Source: CAZJLN01 sp964540765 (GTDB taxonomy: Bacteria; Chloroflexota; Anaerolineae; Anaerolineales; Anaerolineaceae). From it: a DNA stretch of 64,000 bases. Positions within the stretch are counted from its first letter, which is position 1. Every line of letters starts with the position of its first letter. Shown piece after piece: positions 1-8,022 of this stretch. A program made the translations under genes and the position numbers. The stretch is from the NCBI GenBank assembly GCA_964540765.1, contig CAZINW010000001.1, forward strand, positions 36,592 through 100,591. The letters run 5' to 3'. The notes under the pieces were generated by a model. The model had not been told where the DNA came from and did no database searches. It saw nothing but the letters and a program-made list of their open reading frames with translations.

Positions 1-1293
1 AATATTGATTTTCCAAAAGCAGGTGAAATCCGCGACGGCGTGATCGCCAGCATTTCTGAAGGTCAAATTTTGGTGAGTGTTGGGGCAAAATCTGAAGGCA
101 TGATAACCGGTAAGGAATATGAAGCCATACCGCCAGATGTACTATCCACTTTCATAGTCGGACATGCCATTCCTGTTTATGTGATCACACCTGAAGATTC
201 AAATGGAAACTTAATTCTTTCATTTATCCGTGCTGTTGAAGAACAGAGTTGGATCGATGCAGAATCAATGCTGGCTTCTGGTAAAAACTTTGAATCCAAA
301 ATTGTGGGCTATAACAAAGGCGGATTACTGGTTCCGCTTGGTACGATCCGCGGCTTTATCCCTGCATCTCAGGTAAGCTTGAGCAGGCGTATGTCCATCT
401 CTGGCGAGACACCTGAAGAGAAATACAAGGAGATGATCGGTGAGAATGTTGAAGTACGTGTCATCGAAGTTGACCGTGAACGCCGCCGCCTGATCCTTTC
501 AGAGCGAGCCGCCAGTTCGGAGACGCGTGAGATGATCAAAGAGAAAGTTATCGATGATCTTGTAGAAGGTGAAGTTCGCACGGGTCGCGTTACCAGCCTG
601 GCAGATTTTGGCGCGTTCATCAGCATCAGCGGTGCAGATGGTCTCGTTCATCTCTCAGAAATTTCATGGGATCGCATCAGCCATCCGAGTGAAATATTAA
701 AAGTTGGACAGGAAGTAAAAGTGAAAATCATCAGCGTTGACAAAGAACGCAGACGTATCGGGCTTTCCATCCGCCAACTCGCAAATGATCCCTGGGCCAG
801 CCAGGTCAGCAACTTAAAAGTCGGTCAACTGGTGGAAGGTGAGATCACCCGTTTGACTAACTTCGGCGCATTTGCCAGGCTGAAGAGAAATCCTGGTGAA
901 GCTGAGGTGGAGGGACTGATCCACATCTCTGAAATCAGCGAACGCCGCATCGAACACCCCAAAGAGGTAATTCATGTTGGCGAAGTGGTCACACTACGCA
1001 TTGTCAAGATTGATGAAGAAAACCACCGCATCGGACTGAGCATTCGCAGAGTTGATTCACCTGCATATGCTGACCTTGATTGGAAGAATTTGGCAGAAGA
1101 AATTGATCTTTCTTCCTCTCAAGAAGGCGAAGATATAGCTGCTTTCGTTGAGGGTGAGGAAAAGATAGAAGTACCCGATGAAAAGATTGAGCTCTCTCCT
1201 TCTAAAGAAGCTGAGGATATTGCCCCAGTCATCGAGAAAGAGGAAATTGCAGAAAAATCTGCTGATAAAGCAAAGTCGGAACCCGAAGCCTGA
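1..1293 (+). CDS. rpsA: 30S ribosomal protein S1 (5' end outside the window)
   Basis: This is an S1-domain RNA-binding protein that helps the 30S subunit hold mRNA. The reading frame is open from base 1, and its first visible residues (KAGEIRDG) are the start of an S1 fold, so the true start lies upstream. A GTG at 40 is internal to that fold. Four S1 repeats follow each other: about residues 7-75, 90-165, 185-255 and 270-355 of the visible part. The third and fourth carry the typical FGAF and GLVHLSEIS/GLIHISEIS motifs. The C-terminal 65 residues are acidic and imperfectly repeated (DLSSSQEGEDIA, ELSPSKEAEDIA). A strong terminator follows at once. I am confident of the family; whether it is the main ribosomal S1 or a paralogue cannot be told from a partial gene. 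Confidence 0.9.
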   Translation, partial: NIDFPKAGEIRDGVIASISEGQILVSVGAKSEGMITGKEYEAIPPDVLSTFIVGHAIPVYVITPEDSNGNLILSFIRAVEEQSWIDAESMLASGKNFESKIVGYNKGGLLVPLGTIRGFIPASQVSLSRRMSISGETPEEKYKEMIGENVEVRVIEVDRERRRLILSERAASSETREMIKEKVIDDLVEGEVRTGRVTSLADFGAFISISGADGLVHLSEISWDRISHPSEILKVGQEVKVKIISVDKERRRIGLSIRQLANDPWASQVSNLKVGQLVEGEITRLTNFGAFARLKRNPGEAEVEGLIHISEISERRIEHPKEVIHVGEVVTLRIVKIDEENHRIGLSIRRVDSPAYADLDWKNLAEEIDLSSSQEGEDIAAFVEGEEKIEVPDEKIELSPSKEAEDIAPVIEKEEIAEKSADKAKSEPEA

Positions 1294-1302
1294 TAAGAAA
1301 AG

Positions 1303-1340
1303 GTGCACCGGTCAGAAATCCAGCCGGTGCACTTTTATTT
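1303..1340 (+). terminator. Rho-independent terminator after rpsA
   Basis: GTGCACCGG (1303-1311) pairs perfectly with CCGGTGCAC (1324-1332). The hairpin is followed by TTTTATTT. It lies 10 bases after the rpsA stop and separates that gene from the dipeptidase. Confidence 0.9.
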
Positions 1341-1348
1341 AACCTGCC

Positions 1349-2446
1349 ATGTACCTGATCATTGATGCACACGAAGATATAGCCTGGAACGTTGCCACAT
1401 TTAAGCGTGACTATTCCCGTTCAGCTTTTGAGACCCGCGCCATTGAAGTCGGCACAATTGCATCCAAAGACAACGGAGACACCATGCTGGGATGGCCTGA
1501 ATATCAGGCGGGCAACGTGGCAGTTGTGTTTGGCACGCTTTTTGCCAGCCCTGCACGCCTTGAAAAATTCCCATGGGCAACACAAACCTATCATCATCCC
1601 GGGGAAGCCAGCAAGTTTTACCATGATCAACTGGACATCTATCATCGGCTTGAAGGAAATCATCCGGAAAAATTCAAATTGATTACACAGAAGAAGGATC
1701 TGGATCTTATCATTCATCATTGGAGACACTGCTCCAGTGAGCTTCCAGATATAAAAGAACCACCGGTTGGGATCGTCGTCCTGATGGAGGGCACTGAAGC
1801 CATCGAAAAGCCTGATGACCTGAATGAGTGGTGGGATGAAGGCGTTCGCATCATTGGGCTTGCCTGGCATGGCAACAAGTACTGTGGGGGTACAGGGGAG
1901 CCAGGTCCGCTCAGTCTTGAGGGAAAACAATTACTCGCTGTCATGTCAGACGTTGGCTTTATCCTCGATATATCCCACATGGATGAACTGGCTGCCAGGC
2001 AGGCTCTCGACATGTATGAAGGCCAGGTGATCGCCAGCCATGCCAATGCCAGCAGCCTGATCCGATCTTACCAGGGCAACCGGCATTTGAGTGATGATCT
2101 CATTCGCCATTTGATTTCACGGGGAGGAATGATGGGTGTCATTCCCTTAAATCATTTTCTGGATAGGGATTGGATATTACGGGGTGGTAGAAACAATGTT
2201 TCCCTGCAAATGGTGGCTGAACAGATGGATCACATCTGCCAACTGGCAGGCGATGCCCTTCATGTGGGCATTGGAACTGACTTCGACGGTGGCTTTGGTC
2301 TTCAAAGCACTCCCTTTGAACTCGATAGCATTGCAGATTTGCAGAAACTTGTACCTTTCCTGGAGAACCTGAATTATTCAACCAATGACATTGCTGCAAT
2401 TATGGGTCAAAACTGGCAGCATATGTTAGAATATAATCTACCTTAA
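1349..2446 (+). CDS. Membrane dipeptidase family (peptidase M19)
   Basis: This is a zinc-dependent dipeptidase of the renal dipeptidase family, which cleaves dipeptides including those with D-residues. Family features are the N-terminal metal motif DAHEDIAWN (HxD; residues 6-14), the bridging glutamate in LMEGTEAI near residue 150, the metal histidine in VIASHANAS near 230, and the C-terminal GIGTDFDGGFG near 310. At 365 residues it has normal family length. No signal peptide is seen, so it is probably cytoplasmic. The ATG at 1349 has no clear ribosome binding site, but the metal motif begins only five residues in, so there is no room for a later start. The natural substrate cannot be deduced. 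Confidence 0.88.
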   Translation: MYLIIDAHEDIAWNVATFKRDYSRSAFETRAIEVGTIASKDNGDTMLGWPEYQAGNVAVVFGTLFASPARLEKFPWATQTYHHPGEASKFYHDQLDIYHRLEGNHPEKFKLITQKKDLDLIIHHWRHCSSELPDIKEPPVGIVVLMEGTEAIEKPDDLNEWWDEGVRIIGLAWHGNKYCGGTGEPGPLSLEGKQLLAVMSDVGFILDISHMDELAARQALDMYEGQVIASHANASSLIRSYQGNRHLSDDLIRHLISRGGMMGVIPLNHFLDRDWILRGGRNNVSLQMVAEQMDHICQLAGDALHVGIGTDFDGGFGLQSTPFELDSIADLQKLVPFLENLNYSTNDIAAIMGQNWQHMLEYNLP

Positions 2447-2495
2447 GAATTTATCCTGCCAAATTGTGACACGACTTATCAAGGTGTAAGTTCAA

Positions 2496-2954
2496 ATGGA
2501 TGATATTCAGGTTTCTGATCAGGATCAAATCAAAGCAGCACCCTATTCAAAAAACCGCGTTCGCTTCGGTCTCACACTCGCAATTATCGGGTATTTGATC
2601 TTTTTACTTGGTGCACGACCAGGCATATTTGGTCTGGATCGCAGTCGGGTGATTGGATTCGTTCAGATTACCGTCTTCCTGGTTGGGTTGGCAGCCATTT
2701 GTCTTGGCAGCTATCTCACATTGAACTCCTTTTGGCCGCGCAGTGCCACCTCACTGCTTGCTGATTTTGGATCACGTGTTATTAGTACCGGTTATGTCAT
2801 ATGTGTATTTACTGCTCTGGCAGATGTTTTTGGCTTTGGTAGTCACCCGCTACCCAATGTATTCTTTGGACCTTACCAAGCACGCGGGGTTGAAGTTGGG
2901 ATGTTTGTGATCGCTGTGGGCATGATCATGCTCATTCGATTTGATCGAAACTAA
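2496..2954 (+). CDS. Four-helix integral membrane protein, function unknown
   Basis: This 152-residue protein has a polar N-terminus of about 22 residues, then four hydrophobic stretches (about residues 24-42, 55-75, 93-112 and 130-147). That is a compact four-helix membrane protein. I recognise no catalytic motif. It follows the M19 dipeptidase by 49 bases on the same strand and may be cotranscribed with it, because no terminator is visible between them. The composition and the ordered hydrophobic pattern support a real gene. Function is unknown. Confidence 0.7.
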   Translation: MDDIQVSDQDQIKAAPYSKNRVRFGLTLAIIGYLIFLLGARPGIFGLDRSRVIGFVQITVFLVGLAAICLGSYLTLNSFWPRSATSLLADFGSRVISTGYVICVFTALADVFGFGSHPLPNVFFGPYQARGVEVGMFVIAVGMIMLIRFDRN

Positions 2955-3045
2955 TAAATCCCAATTGCTATCCCCGACCTTTTCAAAATTTTCCCCAAAA
3001 ATTCTTTCATCCGCCCCCTCCCCGTGGTGGCTTTGGATACTCTGT

Positions 3046-3051
3046 TATAAT
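3046..3051 (+). promoter_or_regulatory. Probable -10 element before the M16 peptidase pair
   Basis: A perfect TATAAT lies about 40 bases before the first M16 gene in the 138-base gap. No good -35 hexamer is visible at the usual spacing, so this is a modest call. Confidence 0.45.
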
Positions 3052-3092
3052 CTCTCACGATCATCATCACTTATTATAGACTGATAAATGCC

Positions 3093-4382
3093 ATGCTTGA
3101 AGACTTCACGACACTTGAATTAGACAATGGGCTGAAATTACTGCTCAAAGATATTCACACAGCACCATTGATCAGCACGTGGATTTGGTATGGTGTAGGA
3201 TCGCGTTACGAATCACCTGGCAAAACTGGTATCTCTCACTGGGTGGAACATATGCAGTTCAAAGGTACCCCACATTTTCCCTCACAAGTGCTGGATCGCA
3301 CAATTTCCCGCCTGGGCGGCACCTGGAATGCCTTCACGCATATGGATTGGACAACTTATTTTGAGACACTCCCGGTAAATGCCTTCGAGATTGCCCTAGA
3401 ATTGGAGTCTGACCGGATGGTGAACAGCTTGTACAATCCGAAAGAAGTGGAACTTGAACGGACTGTTGTCATCGCAGAAAGGGAGGGCGCAGAAAACAGT
3501 CCTTTGTTTCTGCTTGATGAAGCTGTGCAATTGGCAGCCTTCGACCAGCATCCCTACCGGTACGAAGTCACAGGTCAGAAAGAAGATCTTTACAGAATTT
3601 CCAGGGACGACCTTTACCAGCACTACCGAACTTATTATCAGCCAGCCAATGCAACCATTTGTATCAGTGGTGATTTTGATACCGCAGAGATGGTCACAAA
3701 AGTACGTCAATATTTTGAGAATATTCCTGCAAAACCAGTTCCTGAGCTTGAATTGCCTCAAGGTACCTTTCTTAAAGAGGAAAAACGCCTCGATATCAGT
3801 GGCCCTGGAGAAACAACCTACATTCAGATTGCCTATCCATCACCCAAGGCGGATTCTGCTGATTTTTTTGCGCTGTCAATTCTGGACAGCCTGCTTACCG
3901 GCCCTTCAGGGCTGAATATGTTTGGTAGTGGTGCGGTCGGTCAGAAAACCAGCTGGATGTATCAAGCCCTTGTAGAAAAAGAGCTGGCTGTTTCTGTCCA
4001 TGGCAGTCTGCAAGCCACAGTTGATCCCTTCATCTACAGCATCAGCTTGACCCTACACCCTCAGCGCTCTGTCGAGGTGCTGCTACAGGCTTCTGATGAG
4101 CAAATTGATCAACTTCAAGAACATCTGATATCTGATGACGAAATCCTCAGAGCCGTAAAACAAGCCAAAGCGCTTTTTGCCTACGGAAGTGAGAACATCA
4201 CCAATCAGGCATTCTGGATGGGATATGCCAGTGCATTTGCATCCTATGATTGGTTCAGGTTTTATATTGACAATCTGGCAGCAATCACCCCTGCGGATGT
4301 CCAGAGGGTGGCACAAACTTATCTAGCTCATGAAAATCGGGTTGTGGGGATCTATCATCCAACAAATGCCGGAGAGGTCTGA
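3093..4382 (+). CDS. M16 zinc peptidase, catalytic subunit
   Basis: This is a peptidase of the insulinase/mitochondrial processing peptidase family. It carries the inverted zinc motif HWVEH (residues 49-53). The expected downstream glutamate lies in the helix around VELERTVVIAEREGAEN (near residue 125). The protein is 429 residues, the usual length of a half-size M16 subunit, and no signal peptide is seen. The next gene is a same-length homologue without the zinc motif and begins two bases after this stop. The pair therefore probably forms a heterodimeric M16B protease, as known for bacterial catalytic/non-catalytic M16 pairs. The substrate is unknown; peptide degradation or processing is the likely role. 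Confidence 0.88.
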   Translation: MLEDFTTLELDNGLKLLLKDIHTAPLISTWIWYGVGSRYESPGKTGISHWVEHMQFKGTPHFPSQVLDRTISRLGGTWNAFTHMDWTTYFETLPVNAFEIALELESDRMVNSLYNPKEVELERTVVIAEREGAENSPLFLLDEAVQLAAFDQHPYRYEVTGQKEDLYRISRDDLYQHYRTYYQPANATICISGDFDTAEMVTKVRQYFENIPAKPVPELELPQGTFLKEEKRLDISGPGETTYIQIAYPSPKADSADFFALSILDSLLTGPSGLNMFGSGAVGQKTSWMYQALVEKELAVSVHGSLQATVDPFIYSISLTLHPQRSVEVLLQASDEQIDQLQEHLISDDEILRAVKQAKALFAYGSENITNQAFWMGYASAFASYDWFRFYIDNLAAITPADVQRVAQTYLAHENRVVGIYHPTNAGEV

Positions 4383-4383
4383 G

Positions 4384-5673
4384 ATGGACGCAAAGTCGCT
4401 TGCCTATAATACTCTGCCAGGACCTGACGACATCACCCGTCACGAATTGCCAAATGGGATCACCTTATTAATAAGGAGCAACTTTTTAAGCCCATCTGTC
4501 ATCTTTACCGGGTACCTGGATTGTGGCAGCATCTCTGATCCGGACGATAAACTTGGGCTCGCCAACCTGACAGCATCAGCACTCACAACCGGTACGAAAA
4601 AGCAGGATTTCAATACCCTGCATAATGCCATTGAAACCTTGGGCGCAAATCTATCCGTTCATGGCGGAACCCTCACCACGAGTTTTTCAAGCCAATGCCT
4701 GGTGGAAGACTTGCCAACCATGCTGGGTATCTTTGCAGACGTTTTACAGCAACCCACATTTCCGCGTAAACAATTTAAACGTCTTAAAGCTCAATATCTC
4801 ACCATGCTTGCCATCATTGCACAGGATACTGCTGAAATGGCTGATTTAACCTTTAATGAGCTGATCTTCAAAGGGCACCCCTTTGAACGTTCAGATGATG
4901 GTACGCCCGAGACCATTTCAGCAATCGGGGTTGAAGACCTAGTTGAATTTCATCAGAATCATTTTAGCCCCCAAGGCATGGTAATGGCTGTTGTTGGAGC
5001 TGTTGAACCAGAGGATGTCATCAAATATGTGAGTGACAGGTTCGGCGCCTGGAGCGACGAAAGAAAGCGCCTGTCACCGCTCATTCCAGATGCCCTGTCC
5101 CTGGAACAGCCTGCCAGCAAGCATGTCACGATTGTTGAGAAAAGCCAAACAGATATTGTGATGGGCAATCTGGCACCCAGGCGGGCATCAGGTGACTATC
5201 TACCTTGCGCCATGGGCAATAACATTCTGGGCCAATTCGGCATGATGGGTAGGATTGGAAACTCTGTCAGGGAAAAGTCAGGGTTGGCATATTACGCCCA
5301 AAGTGATCTTTCTGCTGGTACTGGACCGGGAACATGGGAATTCGTGGCAGGCGTTAATCCTGAAAATCTCAATAAAGTGGTTACACTGATCAAGGAAGAG
5401 ATGCAGCATTTCCTTGATGATCCAGTCAGTGATGATGAACTGAACGACACCAAATCTTACTTGATCGGAAGACTACCCTTGTTGCATGAATCCAACAGCG
5501 GTGTGGCAGTCTCACTTTTGAACCTGGAGCGATTCAATTTGGGGCTCGATTACCTCCGAAACTACCCTGAATTGGTCCAATCGATCACCAAGGAAGATAT
5601 CCTGACCGCATCCCGAAAATATCTTTCCCTTCAAAGCCTGGCTGTTGCATCAGCGGGGAAGGCATTACGATGA
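4384..5673 (+). CDS. M16 peptidase-like partner subunit lacking the zinc motif
   Basis: This 429-residue homologue follows the preceding M16 peptidase. An open frame reaches back to 4330, but GGAGAG at 4371-4376 sits correctly before the ATG at 4384, so that start is chosen. At the position of the HxxEH motif it reads GLANLTASAL, so it cannot bind catalytic zinc. It keeps the C-terminal substrate-gripping region of non-catalytic M16 subunits (GRIGNSVREKSGLAYYAQS). Its stop overlaps the start of acpS by four bases, so M16-M16-acpS is one transcription unit. Confidence 0.87.
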   Translation: MDAKSLAYNTLPGPDDITRHELPNGITLLIRSNFLSPSVIFTGYLDCGSISDPDDKLGLANLTASALTTGTKKQDFNTLHNAIETLGANLSVHGGTLTTSFSSQCLVEDLPTMLGIFADVLQQPTFPRKQFKRLKAQYLTMLAIIAQDTAEMADLTFNELIFKGHPFERSDDGTPETISAIGVEDLVEFHQNHFSPQGMVMAVVGAVEPEDVIKYVSDRFGAWSDERKRLSPLIPDALSLEQPASKHVTIVEKSQTDIVMGNLAPRRASGDYLPCAMGNNILGQFGMMGRIGNSVREKSGLAYYAQSDLSAGTGPGTWEFVAGVNPENLNKVVTLIKEEMQHFLDDPVSDDELNDTKSYLIGRLPLLHESNSGVAVSLLNLERFNLGLDYLRNYPELVQSITKEDILTASRKYLSLQSLAVASAGKALR

Positions 5674-6029
5674 TCAAGTGTGGTATTGATACGATTGAGA
5701 TTGCGCGCCTGGCAAACCTGAAACAGGAAATCCGAACGCGGTTTCTCAAACGTGTGTTCACTGAACTTGAATTGACCCAGGCACATGATCAATTTGAAAA
5801 CCTGAGTAGCGTTTTTGCTGCCAAAGAGGCAGTATCCAAGGCTTTAGGGACTGGCATTGGATTTGTGAGTTGGCAAGACATAGAGATCATTCATCTTCCG
5901 ACCGGCGAGCCAACCGTCCACCTGCATGGAAATGCTGCCCTGGTTGCTGATCAAAAAGGATTGACAGAGTGGTCGGTCAGCATCAGTCATGACCGGGACA
6001 AAGCCATCGCCATGGCAGTGGCAACTTGA
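5670..6029 (+). CDS. acpS: Holo-[acyl-carrier-protein] synthase
   Basis: This enzyme transfers 4'-phosphopantetheine from CoA to the serine of acyl carrier protein, activating fatty acid synthesis. It has the AcpS N-terminal magnesium motif (GIDTIEIARL), the second signature FAAKEAVSKALGTG near residue 50, and the C-terminal SVSISHDRDKAIAMAVA. It is 119 residues, the normal AcpS length. The ATG overlaps the stop of the upstream M16 gene (ATGA), which implies translational coupling. Confidence 0.93.
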   Translation: MIKCGIDTIEIARLANLKQEIRTRFLKRVFTELELTQAHDQFENLSSVFAAKEAVSKALGTGIGFVSWQDIEIIHLPTGEPTVHLHGNAALVADQKGLTEWSVSISHDRDKAIAMAVAT

Positions 6030-6043
6030 AGAGACTTGATGCC

Positions 6044-6715
6044 ATGAAGGAGAGAAGGAATTTATCAAAATCTGTAAAACTCCTGGCATTGAGTGATATT
6101 GAACATCCAATCATCTATAATTCACAGATCCAATCACGCTTCCCGGATATTGACCTGGTGATCAGTTGCGGAGATCTCAGTTATTATTATCTTGAATACA
6201 TCATCAGCATGCTGGACACTCCCTTGTATTATGTGCGGGGAAACCATGCCCCGGTCGAAGAATTTTCATCCAGTGATTCACGCCGGGACCCATGGGGCGC
6301 AATTGATATTCACAGGCGTGTTGTTTATGATCAGAAATTCGGTCTGGTCCTGGCTGGAATTGAAGGTAGCCTGCGCTATAACAAGGGGCTTTATCAATAT
6401 ACCCAGGGGGAAATGTGGACAATGGTTTTGAGCATGGTGCCAAATTTAATCTTCAATAAGATCAGATTTGGCAGATACCTGGATATTTTTGTGACCCATG
6501 CTGCTCCCAAAGGAATTCATGATGAAGAGGACAGGGCGCATCAAGGCATTCAGGCATTTAAATGGTTGATCAAAGTTTTTCAACCCAGGTACCATCTGCA
6601 TGGTCATGTCCATCTTTATAATCCAGGGCAGGTCCGCGAAAGTAAATTGGGCGAAACCACCATCCTGAACACTTACGGGTACAGGGAGATCCTGATCGAT
6701 TCAACAGATCTTTAA
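6044..6715 (+). CDS. Calcineurin-like metallophosphoesterase
   Basis: This is a small predicted phosphoesterase of 223 residues. Metal-binding blocks appear in order: SDIEHP, SCGDLS, RGNHAP, THAAPKG and HLHGHVH. The first block normally reads DxH; here the residue is Glu (DIE), a variant form of the site. An alternative TTG start at 6026 overlaps the end of acpS, but GAAGAG at 6028-6033 is well placed for the ATG at 6044. The gene is probably the last of the M16-acpS operon. The substrate is unknown. Confidence 0.8.
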   Translation: MKERRNLSKSVKLLALSDIEHPIIYNSQIQSRFPDIDLVISCGDLSYYYLEYIISMLDTPLYYVRGNHAPVEEFSSSDSRRDPWGAIDIHRRVVYDQKFGLVLAGIEGSLRYNKGLYQYTQGEMWTMVLSMVPNLIFNKIRFGRYLDIFVTHAAPKGIHDEEDRAHQGIQAFKWLIKVFQPRYHLHGHVHLYNPGQVRESKLGETTILNTYGYREILIDSTDL

Positions 6716-6743
6716 ACATAACATTTGGGGGATATCAAAGAAA

Positions 6744-7025
6744 TCAGACCTGCAGATTGGTTGTGTCTGGTTCCAATTTCTTCTGAGAATAAACTTGCTC
6801 CGTCAAATGAACCCCGATCCAAAAATGATAAGGGACAATGGATGGACTTGAACACAAGCGGATGCCTTCAAATTCAGCCAACCCTGCTGGAAGCATGCTT
6901 GGGTGAACATAGCAAATGTCAGGTTTGCAGCCATATTTCTTACGGTAATAATTGGCTGCGACCTTCAGCTTGGCTGGAAGATCTGTCTTTTGATCATTAT
7001 CAAACCACAACATGCCACTTTCCAT
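6744..7025 (-). CDS. Small conserved-looking protein of unknown function, second gene of a LexA-type operon
   Basis: This is a 93-residue protein with no motif I can name. It has the features of a real gene: a coherent basic helix (LKVAANYYRKKYGCKP), then CYVHPSMLP, then a short beta-rich part (IRLCSSPSIVPYHFWIGV). It has no membrane segment or signal peptide. It starts 7 bases after the stop of the P-loop ATPase on the same strand, so the two are almost certainly cotranscribed from the promoter near 7905. From memory I associate similar short proteins with Chloroflexota genomes, but I cannot verify this. The region also has an overlapping plus-strand frame (6725-7060), which looks like a shadow. 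Confidence 0.65.
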   Translation of the reverse strand: MESGMLWFDNDQKTDLPAKLKVAANYYRKKYGCKPDICYVHPSMLPAGLAEFEGIRLCSSPSIVPYHFWIGVHLTEQVYSQKKLEPDTTNLQV

Positions 7026-7032
7026 GGCTTCC

Positions 7033-7866
7033 TCAGCTTCCCAGCATTGGCAGGTGGTAAGTTAACCAGCGTTTTCCCATGGGCATTGAAAATTCACCTG
7101 GCTCAAGCAAGGATGTGACCATGCCTGCCTGCAATTTATCAAAACCAGCATCCATCTGCCTGCCTGCACAACCGTTAATGGTCGTCTTAAATGGTTCCAC
7201 CCAAAAATCGAACCCATCCGATTGATCGCTGTCCAGTGTTGCTATTGGCCAGATATGTGATTGGGCTCCATATTCAAGCAGCCAGCGTAAATTTACCTGG
7301 GATTCCCTGTCGAGATCAAGCAATCCCTCCAGATCATCCAAAAACAAGAGGATATCATCATCGCTATCCTTACGCATGCGACGTCTTTCCGCCAACTCCG
7401 TCAAACCTTCAATCATCTTTTTGGCTTTTGGCTCATACCAGGTGCAATGTTCAAGAATTACGTGCCGATTGGATGGACGATCACAGAGATCAGACCACTC
7501 AGCAGGATTAAACGAAAGGACTGCAATTTCAAGGTTGCCTTTCCTTTGCAATTGCATGGCTGAATCCGCCAAAACCTGCAGATGATGGGTCTTCCCGCAC
7601 CCCTGACCACAGGTGATCAGGATGGGAGAAACAGGTACCTGGAATAAATTGATAAACAAAGGCATTCCATCTGCGCAAACTCCCAACATGAGACTTGTTT
7701 CAGGTAATGTTCCAGCGGATCTAATTAATTGCCCTACTGTATTTTTGCCTTGCCCGGTGGATTTTTGTTTATCCGATTTTCGGCACCATTTTTGGACAGG
7801 CTCTGCCTCTTGCAGATAAGCATCAAAAGTATTGCTTCCAACAGTTGTTAAGTTTATCGTACTCAT
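7033..7866 (-). CDS. P-loop ATPase (FtsK/HerA-like), first gene of a LexA-type operon
   Basis: This 277-residue protein has one ATPase core. Residues 60-75 (LGVCADGMPLFINL) resemble the strand before the P-loop in FtsK/HerA proteins. Walker A is GQGCGKT at 87-93, and Walker B is ILLFLDDLEG at 172-181. A polar segment WPIATLDSD near 206-213 could carry a sensor residue. The first 45 residues are polar and probably flexible. No DNA-binding domain or membrane helix is seen. GGGAGGT (on the minus strand, at 7872-7878) precedes the ATG at 7866. The promoter matches consensus and carries two LexA-like boxes, so the gene is probably induced by DNA damage. A role on DNA or in division control is an inference only. 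Confidence 0.8.
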   Translation of the reverse strand: MSTINLTTVGSNTFDAYLQEAEPVQKWCRKSDKQKSTGQGKNTVGQLIRSAGTLPETSLMLGVCADGMPLFINLFQVPVSPILITCGQGCGKTHHLQVLADSAMQLQRKGNLEIAVLSFNPAEWSDLCDRPSNRHVILEHCTWYEPKAKKMIEGLTELAERRRMRKDSDDDILLFLDDLEGLLDLDRESQVNLRWLLEYGAQSHIWPIATLDSDQSDGFDFWVEPFKTTINGCAGRQMDAGFDKLQAGMVTSLLEPGEFSMPMGKRWLTYHLPMLGS

Positions 7867-7887
7867 CCGCTACCTCCCGAAATAAAT

Positions 7888-7932
7888 AGAACCTATGTTC
7901 TTTTATTATACAGAATATTTGTTCTATGTCAA
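7888..7932 (-). promoter_or_regulatory. Consensus promoter with two LexA-type (SOS) operator boxes
   Basis: On the minus strand TTGACA (7927-7932) and TATAAT (7905-7910) are separated by 16 bases, a textbook housekeeping promoter. Two boxes of the Gram-positive LexA form GAAC-N4-GTTC overlap it. Box 1, AGAACCTATGTTCT at 7888-7901, is a perfect match and covers the transcription start region. Box 2, AGAATATTTGTTCT at 7912-7925, has one mismatch in the core and fills the spacer. Bound repressor would block RNA polymerase directly. Confidence 0.75.
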
Positions 7933-7962
7933 GGGCAATTAGGGTAATTATCGCCATTGACT

Positions 7963-7995
7963 AAAAGTCCCTGCGTCATGCACTGCAGGGGCTTT
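7963..7995 (-). terminator. Terminator after the phosphodiesterase gene
   Basis: AAAAGTCCCTGC (7963-7974) pairs with GCAGGGGCTTT (7985-7995) with one mismatch or bulge. Read on the minus strand, the hairpin ends in ACTTTTAG. It closes the operon that ends at 8023 and insulates the SOS-type promoter next to it. Confidence 0.7.
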
Positions 7996-8022
7996 ATCCC
8001 ATATTTAAGAATTTTTTAGGTT

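Noticed and set aside
1421..1930. 169-residue minus-strand frame inside the M19 dipeptidase
   Set aside because: Antisense shadow of a gene with clear family motifs.
6725..7060. Plus-strand frame of 111 residues
   Set aside because: It overlaps the minus-strand 93-residue gene and the end of the ATPase gene, has no protein-like motif, and is rich in residues expected from a shadow frame.
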